A DNA stretch of 64,000 bases from Parvularcula sp039822105 (GTDB lineage: Bacteria; Pseudomonadota; Alphaproteobacteria; Caulobacterales; Parvularculaceae). Below are positions 31,997-41,421 of this stretch, piece by piece (the first letter of the stretch is position 1; each line of letters begins with the position of its first letter). Location: contig JBCBMW010000017.1 in NCBI GenBank assembly GCA_039822105.1, positions 1 through 64,000 of the forward strand, given 5' to 3'. Made by a program: the position numbers and the translations under genes. The notes under the pieces are model-generated. The model was given only the letters and a program-made list of their open reading frames with translations, did not search any database and had not been told where the DNA came from.

Positions 31997-33163
31997 TTAG
32001 ACCGCAGCCTTGAGCGCATCGACGAGGTCAGTTTTCTCCCAAGAGAAGCCGCCATCGGCGTCCGGCTCACGTCCGAAATGTCCGTAGGCTGCGGTGCGCT
32101 CATAAATCGGCTTGTTGAGGCCGAGATGGGTGCGGATTCCGCGGGGTGAGAGGTCCATCACTTCCATCAGCGCGCGTTCCAGCGCTGCGTCCTCAACCTC
32201 GCCCGTGCCGTAGAGGTCGACATAGAGCGAAAGCGGCTTGGCGATGCCGATTGCGTAGCTCACCTGGATGAGGCAGCGCTTGGCAAGGCCTGCGGCGACC
32301 ACGTTCTTCGCCAAGTAACGGCCAGCGTAGGCGGCAGAGCGGTCGACCTTGGTTGGGTCTTTGCCAGAGAAGGCGCCGCCGCCATGGGGCGCTGCGCCGC
32401 CATAGGTGTCGACGATGATTTTCCGGCCCGTCAGGCCCGCGTCGCCGTCCGGTCCGCCGATCACGAACTGGCCCGTCGGGTTCACGTAAAACTCGTCTTC
32501 CGGCGGCATCCAGCCGTCAGGCAGGACCTTCTCAACGTAAGGCCGCACAAGCTCTTTGATATCTGCTTGGCTCAGGCCAGCGACATGCTGGGTTGAGACG
32601 ACCACAGACGATGTGCCCACCGGAACGCCGTTTTCGTAGCGCACCGTGACCTGGCTTTTCGCATCCGGGAGGAATTCTTTGCCTGTGCCAGAGTGCCGGG
32701 CGTCGGCGAGAGCTTTCACGATGCCGTGGGAGTACGCGATTGGCGCAGGCATCAGGTGCTCGGTTTCGTCAACCGCATAGCCGAACATGATGCCTTGGTC
32801 GCCAGCGCCTTCGTCTTTCTCGTCGCCTGCGTCGACACCCATCGCGATTTCGGTCGACTGTCCGTGCACGTGGCAAGCGATGTCGGCATCGCGCCAGTGG
32901 AAGCCGTCTTGCTCGTAGCCGATCTCGCGGATCGCCCGGCGTGCGGTTTCGATCATCTCTTCCGCTTCGACGCCTGGGGTGCAGCGCGTTTCACCGGCCA
33001 GCACGACGCGGTTGGTCGTGGTGAGCGTCTCAACGGCCACACGAGCCTCGGCCTGGCGCTCGAGGTGCAGGTCAACGATGGCGTCGGAGATCCGATCGGA
33101 GACTTTGTCCGGGTGGCCCTCAGAAACCGATTCCGAGGTGAAGTAGTGCATCTGGCGCGGCAT
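31997..33163 (-). CDS. metK: S-adenosylmethionine synthetase
   Basis: Forms SAM from methionine and ATP. 388 aa from ATG 33163 (AAAGGG eight bases upstream). Signatures: SESVSEGHPDK at the N-terminus, DQGIMFGYA, and GGGAFSGKDPTKVDRSAAY. SAM is used by several window neighbours (TrmB, TrmD, MiaB, HpnH). In related genomes metK follows the XRE regulator directly; here putA lies between. The 111-nt leader contains a small hairpin (ATAAGG/CTTTAT). Confidence 0.97.
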   Translation of the reverse strand: MPRQMHYFTSESVSEGHPDKVSDRISDAIVDLHLERQAEARVAVETLTTTNRVVLAGETRCTPGVEAEEMIETARRAIREIGYEQDGFHWRDADIACHVHGQSTEIAMGVDAGDEKDEGAGDQGIMFGYAVDETEHLMPAPIAYSHGIVKALADARHSGTGKEFLPDAKSQVTVRYENGVPVGTSSVVVSTQHVAGLSQADIKELVRPYVEKVLPDGWMPPEDEFYVNPTGQFVIGGPDGDAGLTGRKIIVDTYGGAAPHGGGAFSGKDPTKVDRSAAYAGRYLAKNVVAAGLAKRCLIQVSYAIGIAKPLSLYVDLYGTGEVEDAALERALMEVMDLSPRGIRTHLGLNKPIYERTAAYGHFGREPDADGGFSWEKTDLVDALKAAV

Positions 33164-33274
33164 GCGGCGGCCCTTTTTCTCACGATATAAAGAAAGCCTT
33201 ATGTCTTCGATGGGGGGCGAGGGCAAGTCGTTGTTGACGTTTCCCTGCACCCCAAAGATTCCGCGGCCTCGGGC

Positions 33275-36200
33275 TTACTCGGCATCTCCAAGGGCGATCA
33301 GCGAGGCGTTGCCCCCTGCCGCGGCCGTGTTGGTCGAGATGACCCGCTCCTCGGCAAAACGGAGGAGGTAGTGCGGACCGCCCGCCTTCGGCCCCGTGCC
33401 TGAGAGGCCCATGCCGCCGAAGGGTTGGCTGCCGACAATGGCGCCGATCTGGTTGCGGTTCACATAGATGTTCCCCGCATGGGCGGCCTCGGCAACGCGC
33501 GCAGCCACTTCTGTGATCCGCGTGTGAAGGCCGAACGTCAGGCCGTAGCCAGTCGACTTGATCTCTTCGAGCACGTTGTCGAGCTCGCCTGCCTTGAAGC
33601 GCTTGACGTGCAGGAGGGGCCCGAAATGCTCGTCCATCAGGGCCTCATCGTCGCCCAGTTCGATGATGTGGGGCGGCACGAATGTGCCCGCCTCTGGCGC
33701 ATCACCTTTCCACTTGAGGCCAGGATGGCCTGATGCGTGGGCGAGAAGCTTCTCTTGAGCTTCCTGGTCGATGATAGGGCCAATATCCGTGGTCGGAAGG
33801 GATGGATCGCCAACATGAAGCGTCTTGGCGCGCCCCTCGATCATCTTGAGGACACCATCAGCGACATCGTCCTGCAGATAGAGAACACGGAGTGCGGAAC
33901 ACCGCTGGCCCGCTGACTGGAAGGCGGAGGCGACGACGTCATCGGTCACTTGCTCTGGCAAAGCGGTGGCGTCGACCACCATGGCGTTGACCCCTCCGGT
34001 CTCCGCGATGAGGGGGAGGATCGGCCCCTCTTTCTCCGCAAGCTGACGTTGGATCAATTTGGCGGTGGCCGTGGAGCCTGTGAAAACGACGCCTGCTATG
34101 GCGTCATGATCGAGCATGGCTTTGCCCACCCGTCCGTCGCCGAGGAGGAGTTGCAACGCCTCCTTCGGGACGCCTGCCTCATGCATCAGCTTGACGGCCT
34201 CGTAGGCGATGAGCGGCGTCTGCTCGGCGGGTTTGGCGACCACCGCGTTGCCCGCGGCAAGGGCGGCCGTGACCTGGCCGGTGAAGATCGCGAGGGGGAA
34301 GTTCCATGGCGCGATGGCGGCGAAGACGCCCCGCCCCTCAAGGCGCAGCTGGTTTTCCTCTCCCACAGGTCCGGGGAGCGGGTGGGGCACGAAGAGGCGC
34401 CGCGCCTCAGCGGCGTAGAAACGGCAGAAGTCAACGGCCTCGCGCACCTCGGCAAGCCCGTCTTCAAGCGTTTTGCCTGCTTCTCGTGCGCAGATGGCCA
34501 TCAACCGATCCCGGTGCACCTCGAAAAGATCCGCCGTCCGCTCAAGCGCCAGGGCGCGCGCCTCAACGGGCGTCTCGGCCCAGGCGCGGAAACCTGCGGC
34601 CGCGGCACTCACGGCTTTCTGTGCTAGCTCTTCATTGGCGTCATGGACGAGAGCGACGGGCTCCCCGCTGGCGGGGCTCTTGAGGGTGCTCGGCTCCGTG
34701 CCCGCCACCTCCTCGCCATTGATCAAAGAGCTGATCGTCGGTGTGCCGATATCAGCGTCCGCCATGCCGCGGATGAGCTCTGTCAGGGCTTGGTTGTCGC
34801 CAAGTGCGATCCCGGCGCTGTTTTGCCGATCACCAAAGATCGCTGACGGCATCGCAATCGAGGAATGGCGGAAGCCGCCAAGACGCGCCAGCCGTGCTTG
34901 AGGCTGCTCAAGCAGATCTTCGTCGCGCACGTTCTCGTCGTGGACCTGCGCAACAAAAGAAGAATTGGCGCCGTTTTCTAGCAGCCTACGGACGAGATAG
35001 GCGAGAAGGTCCCGGTGCCCGCCGACGGGCGCGTAGATGCGGCAAGGATAGCGCTCCTCGCCCCGGTCTGTCCGTACACCCTTATCGGTGATCTGCTCGT
35101 AAAGGCTCTCGCCCATGCCGTGGAGGCGCTGGAACTCGAAATCCTTGGACTTGCCCGCCGCGTGGGCCATCTCGATGAGCGTCGCGGTCGTGAGGGCGTT
35201 GTGGGTGGCAAACTGGGGGTAGAGGCGCGGCGCGGCATCAAACAGGCGCGCCGCGCAGGCCATGTAGCTGACGTCAGTTGCAGCCTTGCGCGTGAAGACA
35301 GGGAAGTCGCTGATGCCCTGTTGTTGGGCCAGTTTGATCTCAGTGTCCCAATAGGCGCCCTTCACCAGACGCACCATCATCCGGCTGTCCTGCTCCTCGG
35401 CCAGTTGCGCGGCCCAGTCGCAGACGGCCATGGCGCGCTTCTGATAGGCCTGGACGGCCAGCCCGTAGCCGTCCCATCCGCGTAGGGAGGGATCGCGATA
35501 GACCTTTTGGATGATGTCGAGGCTCATCATCAGCCTGTCGGCTTCTTCGGCATCGACGGTGAGGTTGAGGTCGAACTCCTTCGCGGCGCGGGCGAGGTCG
35601 AGAAGCTTGGGCGAGAGGTCGCTCACCGCTTCATCCCAGTGACGCGGGTGGTAGTTGGGATTGAGGGCTGACAGCTTCACCGAGATACCGCGGCGGCCGG
35701 GAAAATCGTCCGACCGCGTCTCTTTGCCGATCGCGGCGATCGCTTCGTGATACGAGGCAAGGTAGCGGTCGGCGTCATCGGTCGTCCGTGCACCTTCGCC
35801 CAGCATATCGTAGGAGGTGCGATAGCCGTTCTTCTCAGGGCCTCGCGCCCGGCGGATCGCTTCTTCGATCGTTTGCCCCAGGACGAATTGATGGCCGAGA
35901 TAGCCCATGGCTTGGCGAACACCGATGCGTACCGTTGGCATGCCAAGGCGCCGCGAGAGATTTTGCAGCGTGTTCTGAGGGGTCTCACCAGGGCGGATAA
36001 CCCGGTTGGTGAGGCCAAGCCCCCAAGCCGCCGCGGCCACGAACAGGCTGTCCGACTTTTTCTCGTTGTGAACCCAGTCGCCAGCGGAGATTTTGTCCTC
36101 GATCAGCTGGTCTTGGGTCTTCGCGTCAGGGACCCGCAAGAGGGCTTCCGCCATCACCATGAGCGCTAGACCCTCTTTGGTGGAGAGACCGTACTCGCGC

Positions 36201-36394
36201 AAAAACGCGTCGAGATTCGCGCCGCCGCGGGTTCGGCGCCGGATGCCGTCAATCAGCTGGGTGGCAAGTCTGGTGGTGGGTTCGGCCACCTGGTCCGCCG
36301 CACGGGCAGCGTGGATCAGCCTTGGCACAACGGTTTCGTCGGCTTCGGCGTAAAGTTCGTTGAAGTTCAAGCCTTCATGACGGAAATCGAGCAT
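33275..36394 (-). CDS. putA: Bifunctional proline dehydrogenase/P5C dehydrogenase
   Basis: 1039 aa. It oxidises proline to glutamate with substrate channelling. The FAD-dependent PRODH barrel is in the first half (MVRLVKGAYWDTEIK). The aldehyde dehydrogenase is in the second half with catalytic C832 (GQRCSALR) and the PWNFPLAIF segment. The N-terminus lacks the ribbon-helix-helix DNA-binding domain of E. coli PutA, so it is the non-regulatory short type. It is inserted between the XRE regulator and metK. Confidence 0.96.
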   Translation of the reverse strand: MLDFRHEGLNFNELYAEADETVVPRLIHAARAADQVAEPTTRLATQLIDGIRRRTRGGANLDAFLREYGLSTKEGLALMVMAEALLRVPDAKTQDQLIEDKISAGDWVHNEKKSDSLFVAAAAWGLGLTNRVIRPGETPQNTLQNLSRRLGMPTVRIGVRQAMGYLGHQFVLGQTIEEAIRRARGPEKNGYRTSYDMLGEGARTTDDADRYLASYHEAIAAIGKETRSDDFPGRRGISVKLSALNPNYHPRHWDEAVSDLSPKLLDLARAAKEFDLNLTVDAEEADRLMMSLDIIQKVYRDPSLRGWDGYGLAVQAYQKRAMAVCDWAAQLAEEQDSRMMVRLVKGAYWDTEIKLAQQQGISDFPVFTRKAATDVSYMACAARLFDAAPRLYPQFATHNALTTATLIEMAHAAGKSKDFEFQRLHGMGESLYEQITDKGVRTDRGEERYPCRIYAPVGGHRDLLAYLVRRLLENGANSSFVAQVHDENVRDEDLLEQPQARLARLGGFRHSSIAMPSAIFGDRQNSAGIALGDNQALTELIRGMADADIGTPTISSLINGEEVAGTEPSTLKSPASGEPVALVHDANEELAQKAVSAAAAGFRAWAETPVEARALALERTADLFEVHRDRLMAICAREAGKTLEDGLAEVREAVDFCRFYAAEARRLFVPHPLPGPVGEENQLRLEGRGVFAAIAPWNFPLAIFTGQVTAALAAGNAVVAKPAEQTPLIAYEAVKLMHEAGVPKEALQLLLGDGRVGKAMLDHDAIAGVVFTGSTATAKLIQRQLAEKEGPILPLIAETGGVNAMVVDATALPEQVTDDVVASAFQSAGQRCSALRVLYLQDDVADGVLKMIEGRAKTLHVGDPSLPTTDIGPIIDQEAQEKLLAHASGHPGLKWKGDAPEAGTFVPPHIIELGDDEALMDEHFGPLLHVKRFKAGELDNVLEEIKSTGYGLTFGLHTRITEVAARVAEAAHAGNIYVNRNQIGAIVGSQPFGGMGLSGTGPKAGGPHYLLRFAEERVISTNTAAAGGNASLIALGDAE

Positions 36395-36477
36395 CTCGGG
36401 TCTCCACAGAAATTTGTGCGGAGGCTCTAGGCGCTCTTACCGGGCTTGTCTTCCGTGTTCGGCGGTTTGGAGGGCGG

Positions 36478-36933
36478 CTATTCGCTGCTCTCTTCTTCGC
36501 CGAGGGTTTTCACAAGATCGAGCACGCGGCGGCGAACTTGGTAATCCTTGATCTTCGAGAACGCACGGCAGAGTTGCATACCCTCCGGCGTCGACAAGGT
36601 TGCAAGAAAGTCCGCGCGCTCATCTTTAGGTTCCATTGAGCGTTGCGTCTCGGCGAAACCGATGAGCGTTTCGGGACCATCTCCGTAGTCGTCGTAGAAG
36701 AACTGAACGGGGACGCTGAGGATGCGGGCGATCTCATACAGACGCGAAGCGCCGATGCGATTTACACCCTTCTCGTACTTCTGGACCTGCTGGAAAGTGA
36801 GGCCCAATTCCTCACCCAAACGGTCCTGACTGATCCCTTGCATCATCCGACGGAGTCGGACGCGACTTCCCACATGCACGTCGATCGGATGGGGTGCTCG
36901 CTTATTTTCAGAGGGTTGGCTCTTGGCGTTCAC
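36478..36933 (-). CDS. XRE-family transcriptional regulator
   Basis: A 151-aa helix-turn-helix protein (VGSRVRLRRMMQGISQDRLGEELGLTFQQVQKYEKGVNRIGASRLYEIA) of the alphaproteobacterial type usually found between lnt and metK. The start is GTG with AGAAGGA upstream. Targets are not known from sequence. The C-terminal tail (SKIKDYQVRRRVLDLVK) is conserved in this subgroup. Confidence 0.9.
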   Translation of the reverse strand: MNAKSQPSENKRAPHPIDVHVGSRVRLRRMMQGISQDRLGEELGLTFQQVQKYEKGVNRIGASRLYEIARILSVPVQFFYDDYGDGPETLIGFAETQRSMEPKDERADFLATLSTPEGMQLCRAFSKIKDYQVRRRVLDLVKTLGEEESSE

Positions 36934-36948
36934 GTGTTCCTTCTGACC

Positions 36949-38559
36949 TCACTGCTGTCGGGTGCCCGGATCAATCCCGTGTTGCGCTCCCCTGGTCAAC
37001 ACCAACATGGCGGAAACACTAAGGAGCAGTAGTAGCGTAACATCCTTCAGTTGTGGATAAAACGGCGTTTCAATTTTTGCGGGCAAGTAAAAATTGAACC
37101 TATTTTGTTGATAAAGTGGTAACGCCTGGAGCATTCTGCCACTCGGATCGATGATCGCCGAAATGCCAGTGTTGGCCGATCGCACCACCGGCAGGCCGTT
37201 CTCAATTGCCCTCATACGTGCAATGTCCAAGTGCTGCCGCGGTCCAGCGGCATCCCCAAACCATGCATCATTGGTGACGACGACCATCCAATCGGGACGC
37301 TTATTTTTTGGAAAGAGTGTCTCGGGGAAGACATCTTCATAGCAAATGAGCGGCGCGAAGGGCGCGTTGCCGAGCTCGACCGTGCGCGGGCCGCTTCCCG
37401 GTATGAACCCGCCCCCACCAACAGGGCTTAAGGATGCGATCCCCAACGCCTCGAAGACCTCATAGAAGGGGAGGGTCTCGCCGAAGGGGACGAGCCTGTG
37501 TTTGTCATAAGCCGTGTGCAGAGGGCTTCCCTCTGCCGCTGGTCCGAAAGCGAGAAGGGCGTTGGCATAGCCTTCCTCGACCTCGCGGATCGATCCGGTG
37601 ATGAGATAGCCGTCCGCTGGCAGGTCCTGGGCCAACACATCTGGTAGGTCCGGAATCCGGTCAAGCAGCGGATAGGCGTTCTCCGGCCACACAACGTAGA
37701 CGGACTCATCGCCAGTGAATTCGTTTGCACCCGCCGCAGTCGCTGCAAGATTGTCCCGCAGGCCTTGGCGACGCTTTTGCGGATCGAGCTTGTCTCGCTG
37801 CGCCATATTCGGCTGGATGACCACGACAGCGGCGTCATCGCGCAGAACTGTCGGGTGGAGCAGGAGCCGAACACTTCCGTAGGCAACGATGATGAGGGCG
37901 CCAGTGGCAAAGGCAATCCCTGCTCGTCTTGCGCTTGCTTGGTCCAGCACCCCGGCAGCAGGCATAAGGGCGAGGAAGGTGAGAACAAATCCGTACCCAT
38001 AGGGGCCGAGCGCGGCAAGCGGCTGCATCAGCATGGCCGAACTCGCCATCGCTTGCGACGTTAGGTTCCATGGAAGCCCGGTCAGGATATGACCGCGGAG
38101 CCACTCAGCGACCGTCAGCCCAATGAGCAGCGGAACGATCCGCACAAGCCCTTGCCGCGGAAATCGCTTCAGGGTCGCCACGTGGATGAGGCATGCGAAG
38201 CCGAAAAAGAGACCCAAAAACAAGAAGAAAGCTGGAAGGACAATCGGTATCATCCAGGCAAAGGCATCCGCCTGAACCAAGAAGGCGTTGGCAAGCCACA
38301 GGCAGCTGATGCCAAAATAGCCAAAGCCAAAAGCGCTCCCTGTCAGGAACGCTGCGCGCCGACCTTTCTTATGATCCATCAGGGAATCGGTCAGCAGGGC
38401 CAGGCCAGAAAACGCAATGATCAGTAGGGGCCAGAAACGTAGCGGCGCGAAGGCCAGCGCTGCTAAACAGCCAAAACCAAAAGCAACAGCGTAGCGGCGC
38501 CAGCCTTCAAGGCTGCGGATACGCAAGAGGCCCTCTCGGACCGCTGCCAAACGTGTCAT
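36949..38559 (-). CDS. lnt: Apolipoprotein N-acyltransferase
   Basis: Transfers the third acyl chain to lipoproteins in the inner membrane. 536 aa with about six N-terminal TM helices, then a nitrilase-like periplasmic domain. The catalytic Glu-Lys-Cys set is visible: VPFGE, the Lys in YDKHRL and C406 in LICYED. A final TM segment (DVTLLLLLSVSAML) follows. Many lipoproteins in this window would be its substrates. Confidence 0.95.
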   Translation of the reverse strand: MTRLAAVREGLLRIRSLEGWRRYAVAFGFGCLAALAFAPLRFWPLLIIAFSGLALLTDSLMDHKKGRRAAFLTGSAFGFGYFGISCLWLANAFLVQADAFAWMIPIVLPAFFLFLGLFFGFACLIHVATLKRFPRQGLVRIVPLLIGLTVAEWLRGHILTGLPWNLTSQAMASSAMLMQPLAALGPYGYGFVLTFLALMPAAGVLDQASARRAGIAFATGALIIVAYGSVRLLLHPTVLRDDAAVVVIQPNMAQRDKLDPQKRRQGLRDNLAATAAGANEFTGDESVYVVWPENAYPLLDRIPDLPDVLAQDLPADGYLITGSIREVEEGYANALLAFGPAAEGSPLHTAYDKHRLVPFGETLPFYEVFEALGIASLSPVGGGGFIPGSGPRTVELGNAPFAPLICYEDVFPETLFPKNKRPDWMVVVTNDAWFGDAAGPRQHLDIARMRAIENGLPVVRSANTGISAIIDPSGRMLQALPLYQQNRFNFYLPAKIETPFYPQLKDVTLLLLLSVSAMLVLTRGAQHGIDPGTRQQ

Positions 38560-38567
38560 CAGGGTGC

Positions 38568-39497
38568 CTATTCCGTTTCGTCGGCGCTGATGGTGTGGAG
38601 GCGGATTAAAACCCGCCGCACCCGGCGCGGATCAGCCTCTGCAATCTCAAACTCATGGCCTGCGGGGTGGGGGATCACCTCACCGCGCAAGGGAACACGC
38701 CCGGCGAGACTGAAGACAAGCCCGCCCAGCGTATCGATCTCTTCTTCATCGGTACGAAGATCAGTTTCCAGACGGAGCGCGAGGTCATCAAGCTCGACCC
38801 GCGCATCAACATCCCAGCGCCCACCAGGCGTCTGCCGCAGTGAGCTTTCCTCGGCCTCATCATGCTCGTCGCGAATATCGCCGACGATTTCTTCGATGAG
38901 GTCCTCAATGGTGACGAGCCCATCGGTGCCCCCGAACTCGTCAATCACCAACGCCATATGGATTCGCTCAGCCTGCATCCGCAGCAGGAGCTGGGCGACG
39001 GGCATGGAAGGCGGCGCGTAGAGCAGTTTGCGTACGATCCCTGGCAGGATCTGGGTGTCATCGGCGCAGCCGCCCTCTTGGGCCAGCAGTGTCACCACGT
39101 CTTTGATATGGGCAAAACCGAGCGGGTCGTCGGGATCCCCGCGATAGACAGGAAGCCGCGAGTGGCCTGCTTCTGCGAAGGTGTTCAGCACCGTCGACAG
39201 CGACTCGGTGACCTCGACTCCGATGATGTCGGCGCGCGGGATAGCGACATCGCCCACCCGCACATTCTCCAGTGCGACGACCCGGCCGATCATCGCTTTT
39301 TCCGCAGCGGAAAGGCGGCGCTCGCCGCCATTCCCGTCGGTCACGGTGGTTTCGTGCGAGGATTTTCCTCGCCTGCCAAACAATGCGCCAAGTCCCGAAC
39401 GTTTGCGTTCAGGCGCAGGTGTCTCGGGGGTGTCCTCTCCTCGGGGGGAATGCGTCGCCACGGCGGCGAAACTGGACGGCTCAGAGCCGTCGGGCAT
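38568..39497 (-). CDS. CorC/YbeX-type CBS-domain protein
   Basis: 309 aa. Tandem CBS domains (DIIGVEVTESLSTVLNTFAEAGHSRLPVY, VAQLLLRMQAERIHMALVIDEFGGTDGLVTIEDLIEEIVGDI) and a C-terminal CorC_HlyC domain (TLGGLVFSLAGRVP). It has no membrane domain, as in YbeX. ATG 39497, with GGAG six bases upstream, is preferred to the GTG at 39509. Linked to Mg/Co homeostasis and ribosome function in other bacteria. Confidence 0.92.
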   Translation of the reverse strand: MPDGSEPSSFAAVATHSPRGEDTPETPAPERKRSGLGALFGRRGKSSHETTVTDGNGGERRLSAAEKAMIGRVVALENVRVGDVAIPRADIIGVEVTESLSTVLNTFAEAGHSRLPVYRGDPDDPLGFAHIKDVVTLLAQEGGCADDTQILPGIVRKLLYAPPSMPVAQLLLRMQAERIHMALVIDEFGGTDGLVTIEDLIEEIVGDIRDEHDEAEESSLRQTPGGRWDVDARVELDDLALRLETDLRTDEEEIDTLGGLVFSLAGRVPLRGEVIPHPAGHEFEIAEADPRRVRRVLIRLHTISADETE

Positions 39498-39528
39498 GGT
39501 CGTCTCCACTCATCTGCCGGGTGTTGCC

Positions 39529-39987
39529 TCAGTAGGGGTCGGCAATGCCCAGGCGCGCCAGGATCTTGGTCTCCAAGGTTTCCATCACCTCGGCCTCGTC
39601 CTCACCAATGTGATCATAACCGAGAAGGTGCAAAACACCATGAACGATCAGATGGGTAGCATGATCTTTGAGGGGAACCTGTTTTTCCTCCGCTTCACGG
39701 GCGCAGGTCTCATAGGCGAAGGCGAGGTCGCCGAGCGGTTGGGCCTCATCGGGGAGGCCCGGGACCGGCTCGGCGGGGAAGGATAAAACATTGGTTGGTT
39801 TGTCTTTTTCCCGCCACTCCGCATTGAGCGCCCGCACCTCGTCGTCTGTTGTGAAGAGCGCGGCGACAACGCGGTCCAGCTGAGGATCGTCTGTTTCTAC
39901 CTTCACGGCCTCGATCCCAGCGGCGAGAAGGGCCGCTGGATCAAGCGTTTCCCAGGCGGGTGCGTTAACGATGATCTCAGCGGTCAT
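39529..39987 (-). CDS. ybeY: Endoribonuclease YbeY
   Basis: 152 aa. Zn-dependent RNase for 16S rRNA 3' maturation and ribosome quality control. The metal site HLIVHGVLHLLGYDH is intact, and TNVLSFP is also typical. It belongs to the phoH-ybeY-corC-lnt block, but two genes (GFA and SDR) are placed between it and phoH. Confidence 0.96.
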   Translation of the reverse strand: MTAEIIVNAPAWETLDPAALLAAGIEAVKVETDDPQLDRVVAALFTTDDEVRALNAEWREKDKPTNVLSFPAEPVPGLPDEAQPLGDLAFAYETCAREAEEKQVPLKDHATHLIVHGVLHLLGYDHIGEDEAEVMETLETKILARLGIADPY

Positions 39988-39993
39988 GGCGAT

Positions 39994-40944
39994 CTAGGCG
40001 AGAAGCTCTTCGGTGTAGGCCCAGAGCTTTTCAGCCTCCTCATCGGAGCACGCCCAGCTGCGCACCCCGGTGAAGCCGCGACCTTCGCTGTCATCGAGCT
40101 CGCCAATGTTGCAGTCCTCGCAGAAGACGCCGCCATGGGCCTCGAGCATGGGCGAGGTGGCTGCCCAGAGGGTGGTGGAGGCACCTTGCGTCGTGGACTT
40201 AAAGAGCGGTTTGGCCCGGTCGCTGAGCTCACCTTTCTCGTTGAGCCAGCCCGAGGCGACTTGTTCTTCGACCGAGAGGTGCCGCTGGAGGTCCGTCATG
40301 ATGCCGCCTGGATGCACGGAGAATGCGAGAAGGCCGTCTTCGAGCTTATTGAGGTGCCGAGCGAAGAGGGCGTTCGCTGTCTTTGATTGTCCGTAGGCCT
40401 TCCATTTGTCGTAGGGCGCTTTGGTGAACTGGGGATCGTGCCAGAGAATGCCTGAGATCCGGTTGGCGGACGAGGAGAGTGCCACCACCCGCGGCTTGTC
40501 TGCCTTGCGGATCGCCGGAAGAAGCTCCGTTGCCAGAACGAAGTGGCCGATATGGTTGGTCGCGAACTGGCTTTCCCAGCCATCGCCGAGGCGCGCCTCT
40601 GGGCACGCCATGATGCCGGCATTGTTGATGAGAAGGTCGAGCGGCTTGCCATCTGCTGTCACTGTGGCCGCGAAGCTTTTCACACTGCTGAGGTCGGAAA
40701 GGTCGAGATCAGCCACCGTGACGCGGTCAATACCCGCGAGTGCCGCCTCGGCCTTCTCGCGGCTTCTCGCAGGGACAATCACGTCCATGCCGCGACCTGT
40801 CAGGGCACGTACGGTCTCAAGGCCGATGCCCGAGTAGCCGCCGGTGACAACGCCGCGTCGACCGCTGAGGTCAATATCACCCAGGACTTCATCGGGTTCA
40901 GGTTTGGCGCCCCATGGCACGTCGAGTTTCTTTTGATCTGTCAT
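39994..40944 (-). CDS. SDR-family oxidoreductase
   Basis: 316 aa from ATG 40944 (GGAGG upstream). Rossmann motif TGGYSGIG, NNAG, the active-site serine region SSSANR and YxxxK as YGQSK place it among retinol-dehydrogenase/oxidoreductase-type short-chain dehydrogenases. The upstream 49 residues of the open frame are not family-like. It sits between ybeY and a GFA gene, apparently an insertion in a conserved block. Confidence 0.9.
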   Translation of the reverse strand: MTDQKKLDVPWGAKPEPDEVLGDIDLSGRRGVVTGGYSGIGLETVRALTGRGMDVIVPARSREKAEAALAGIDRVTVADLDLSDLSSVKSFAATVTADGKPLDLLINNAGIMACPEARLGDGWESQFATNHIGHFVLATELLPAIRKADKPRVVALSSSANRISGILWHDPQFTKAPYDKWKAYGQSKTANALFARHLNKLEDGLLAFSVHPGGIMTDLQRHLSVEEQVASGWLNEKGELSDRAKPLFKSTTQGASTTLWAATSPMLEAHGGVFCEDCNIGELDDSEGRGFTGVRSWACSDEEAEKLWAYTEELLA

Positions 40945-40984
40945 CGTCTTGATCCTCCTATCGTGGCGGCTTGGCCGCTCCGTT

Positions 40985-41386
40985 CTAACCTTCGTAAGCT
41001 TCTTTGTGCTGACGACCATCATCACCGATGACGTCCCACGGGGCCCGCGAGTCGACCCAGATATGGTCGGTGACCTGGAGGTGCTCCGCACCCTCAGTCA
41101 GCAGGCCCACAGGGATGAACATCCGCTCGTCATCATTGGGTCCTGGCAGGGGCGATCCGCATACGTTGCAGAAGCAGCTCATCCAATCAGCGTCCGGCTT
41201 TTTCCACCGGGTGATGTGCTCTTCACCCCTGACCCAGCGGAAGGCGTCGTTGCTTGCGATCGCAACCGCGATGCCGTGGGTGCCGCTCCACTTCCGGCAG
41301 ATTGAGCAATGGCAGACATAAATGCCGTTCGGCTCAGCGTCGATCTCGAAGGCGACAGCGCCGCAATTGCATTCACCCTTGGCCAT
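40985..41386 (-). CDS. GFA-family (S-(hydroxymethyl)glutathione synthase-like) protein
   Basis: 133 aa. Zinc-ligand cysteines are visible as CNCGAV, CHCSICRKWSG and CFCNVCGSP, the Mss4-like fold of the GFA family. Most members have no proven enzymatic role; glutathione-dependent formaldehyde handling is only one possibility. 40 nt upstream of the SDR gene. Confidence 0.9.
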   Translation of the reverse strand: MAKGECNCGAVAFEIDAEPNGIYVCHCSICRKWSGTHGIAVAIASNDAFRWVRGEEHITRWKKPDADWMSCFCNVCGSPLPGPNDDERMFIPVGLLTEGAEHLQVTDHIWVDSRAPWDVIGDDGRQHKEAYEG

Positions 41387-41421
41387 TGGCCTAAGCTCCC
41401 AGGTTCTGTTGGCCGCTGGCG

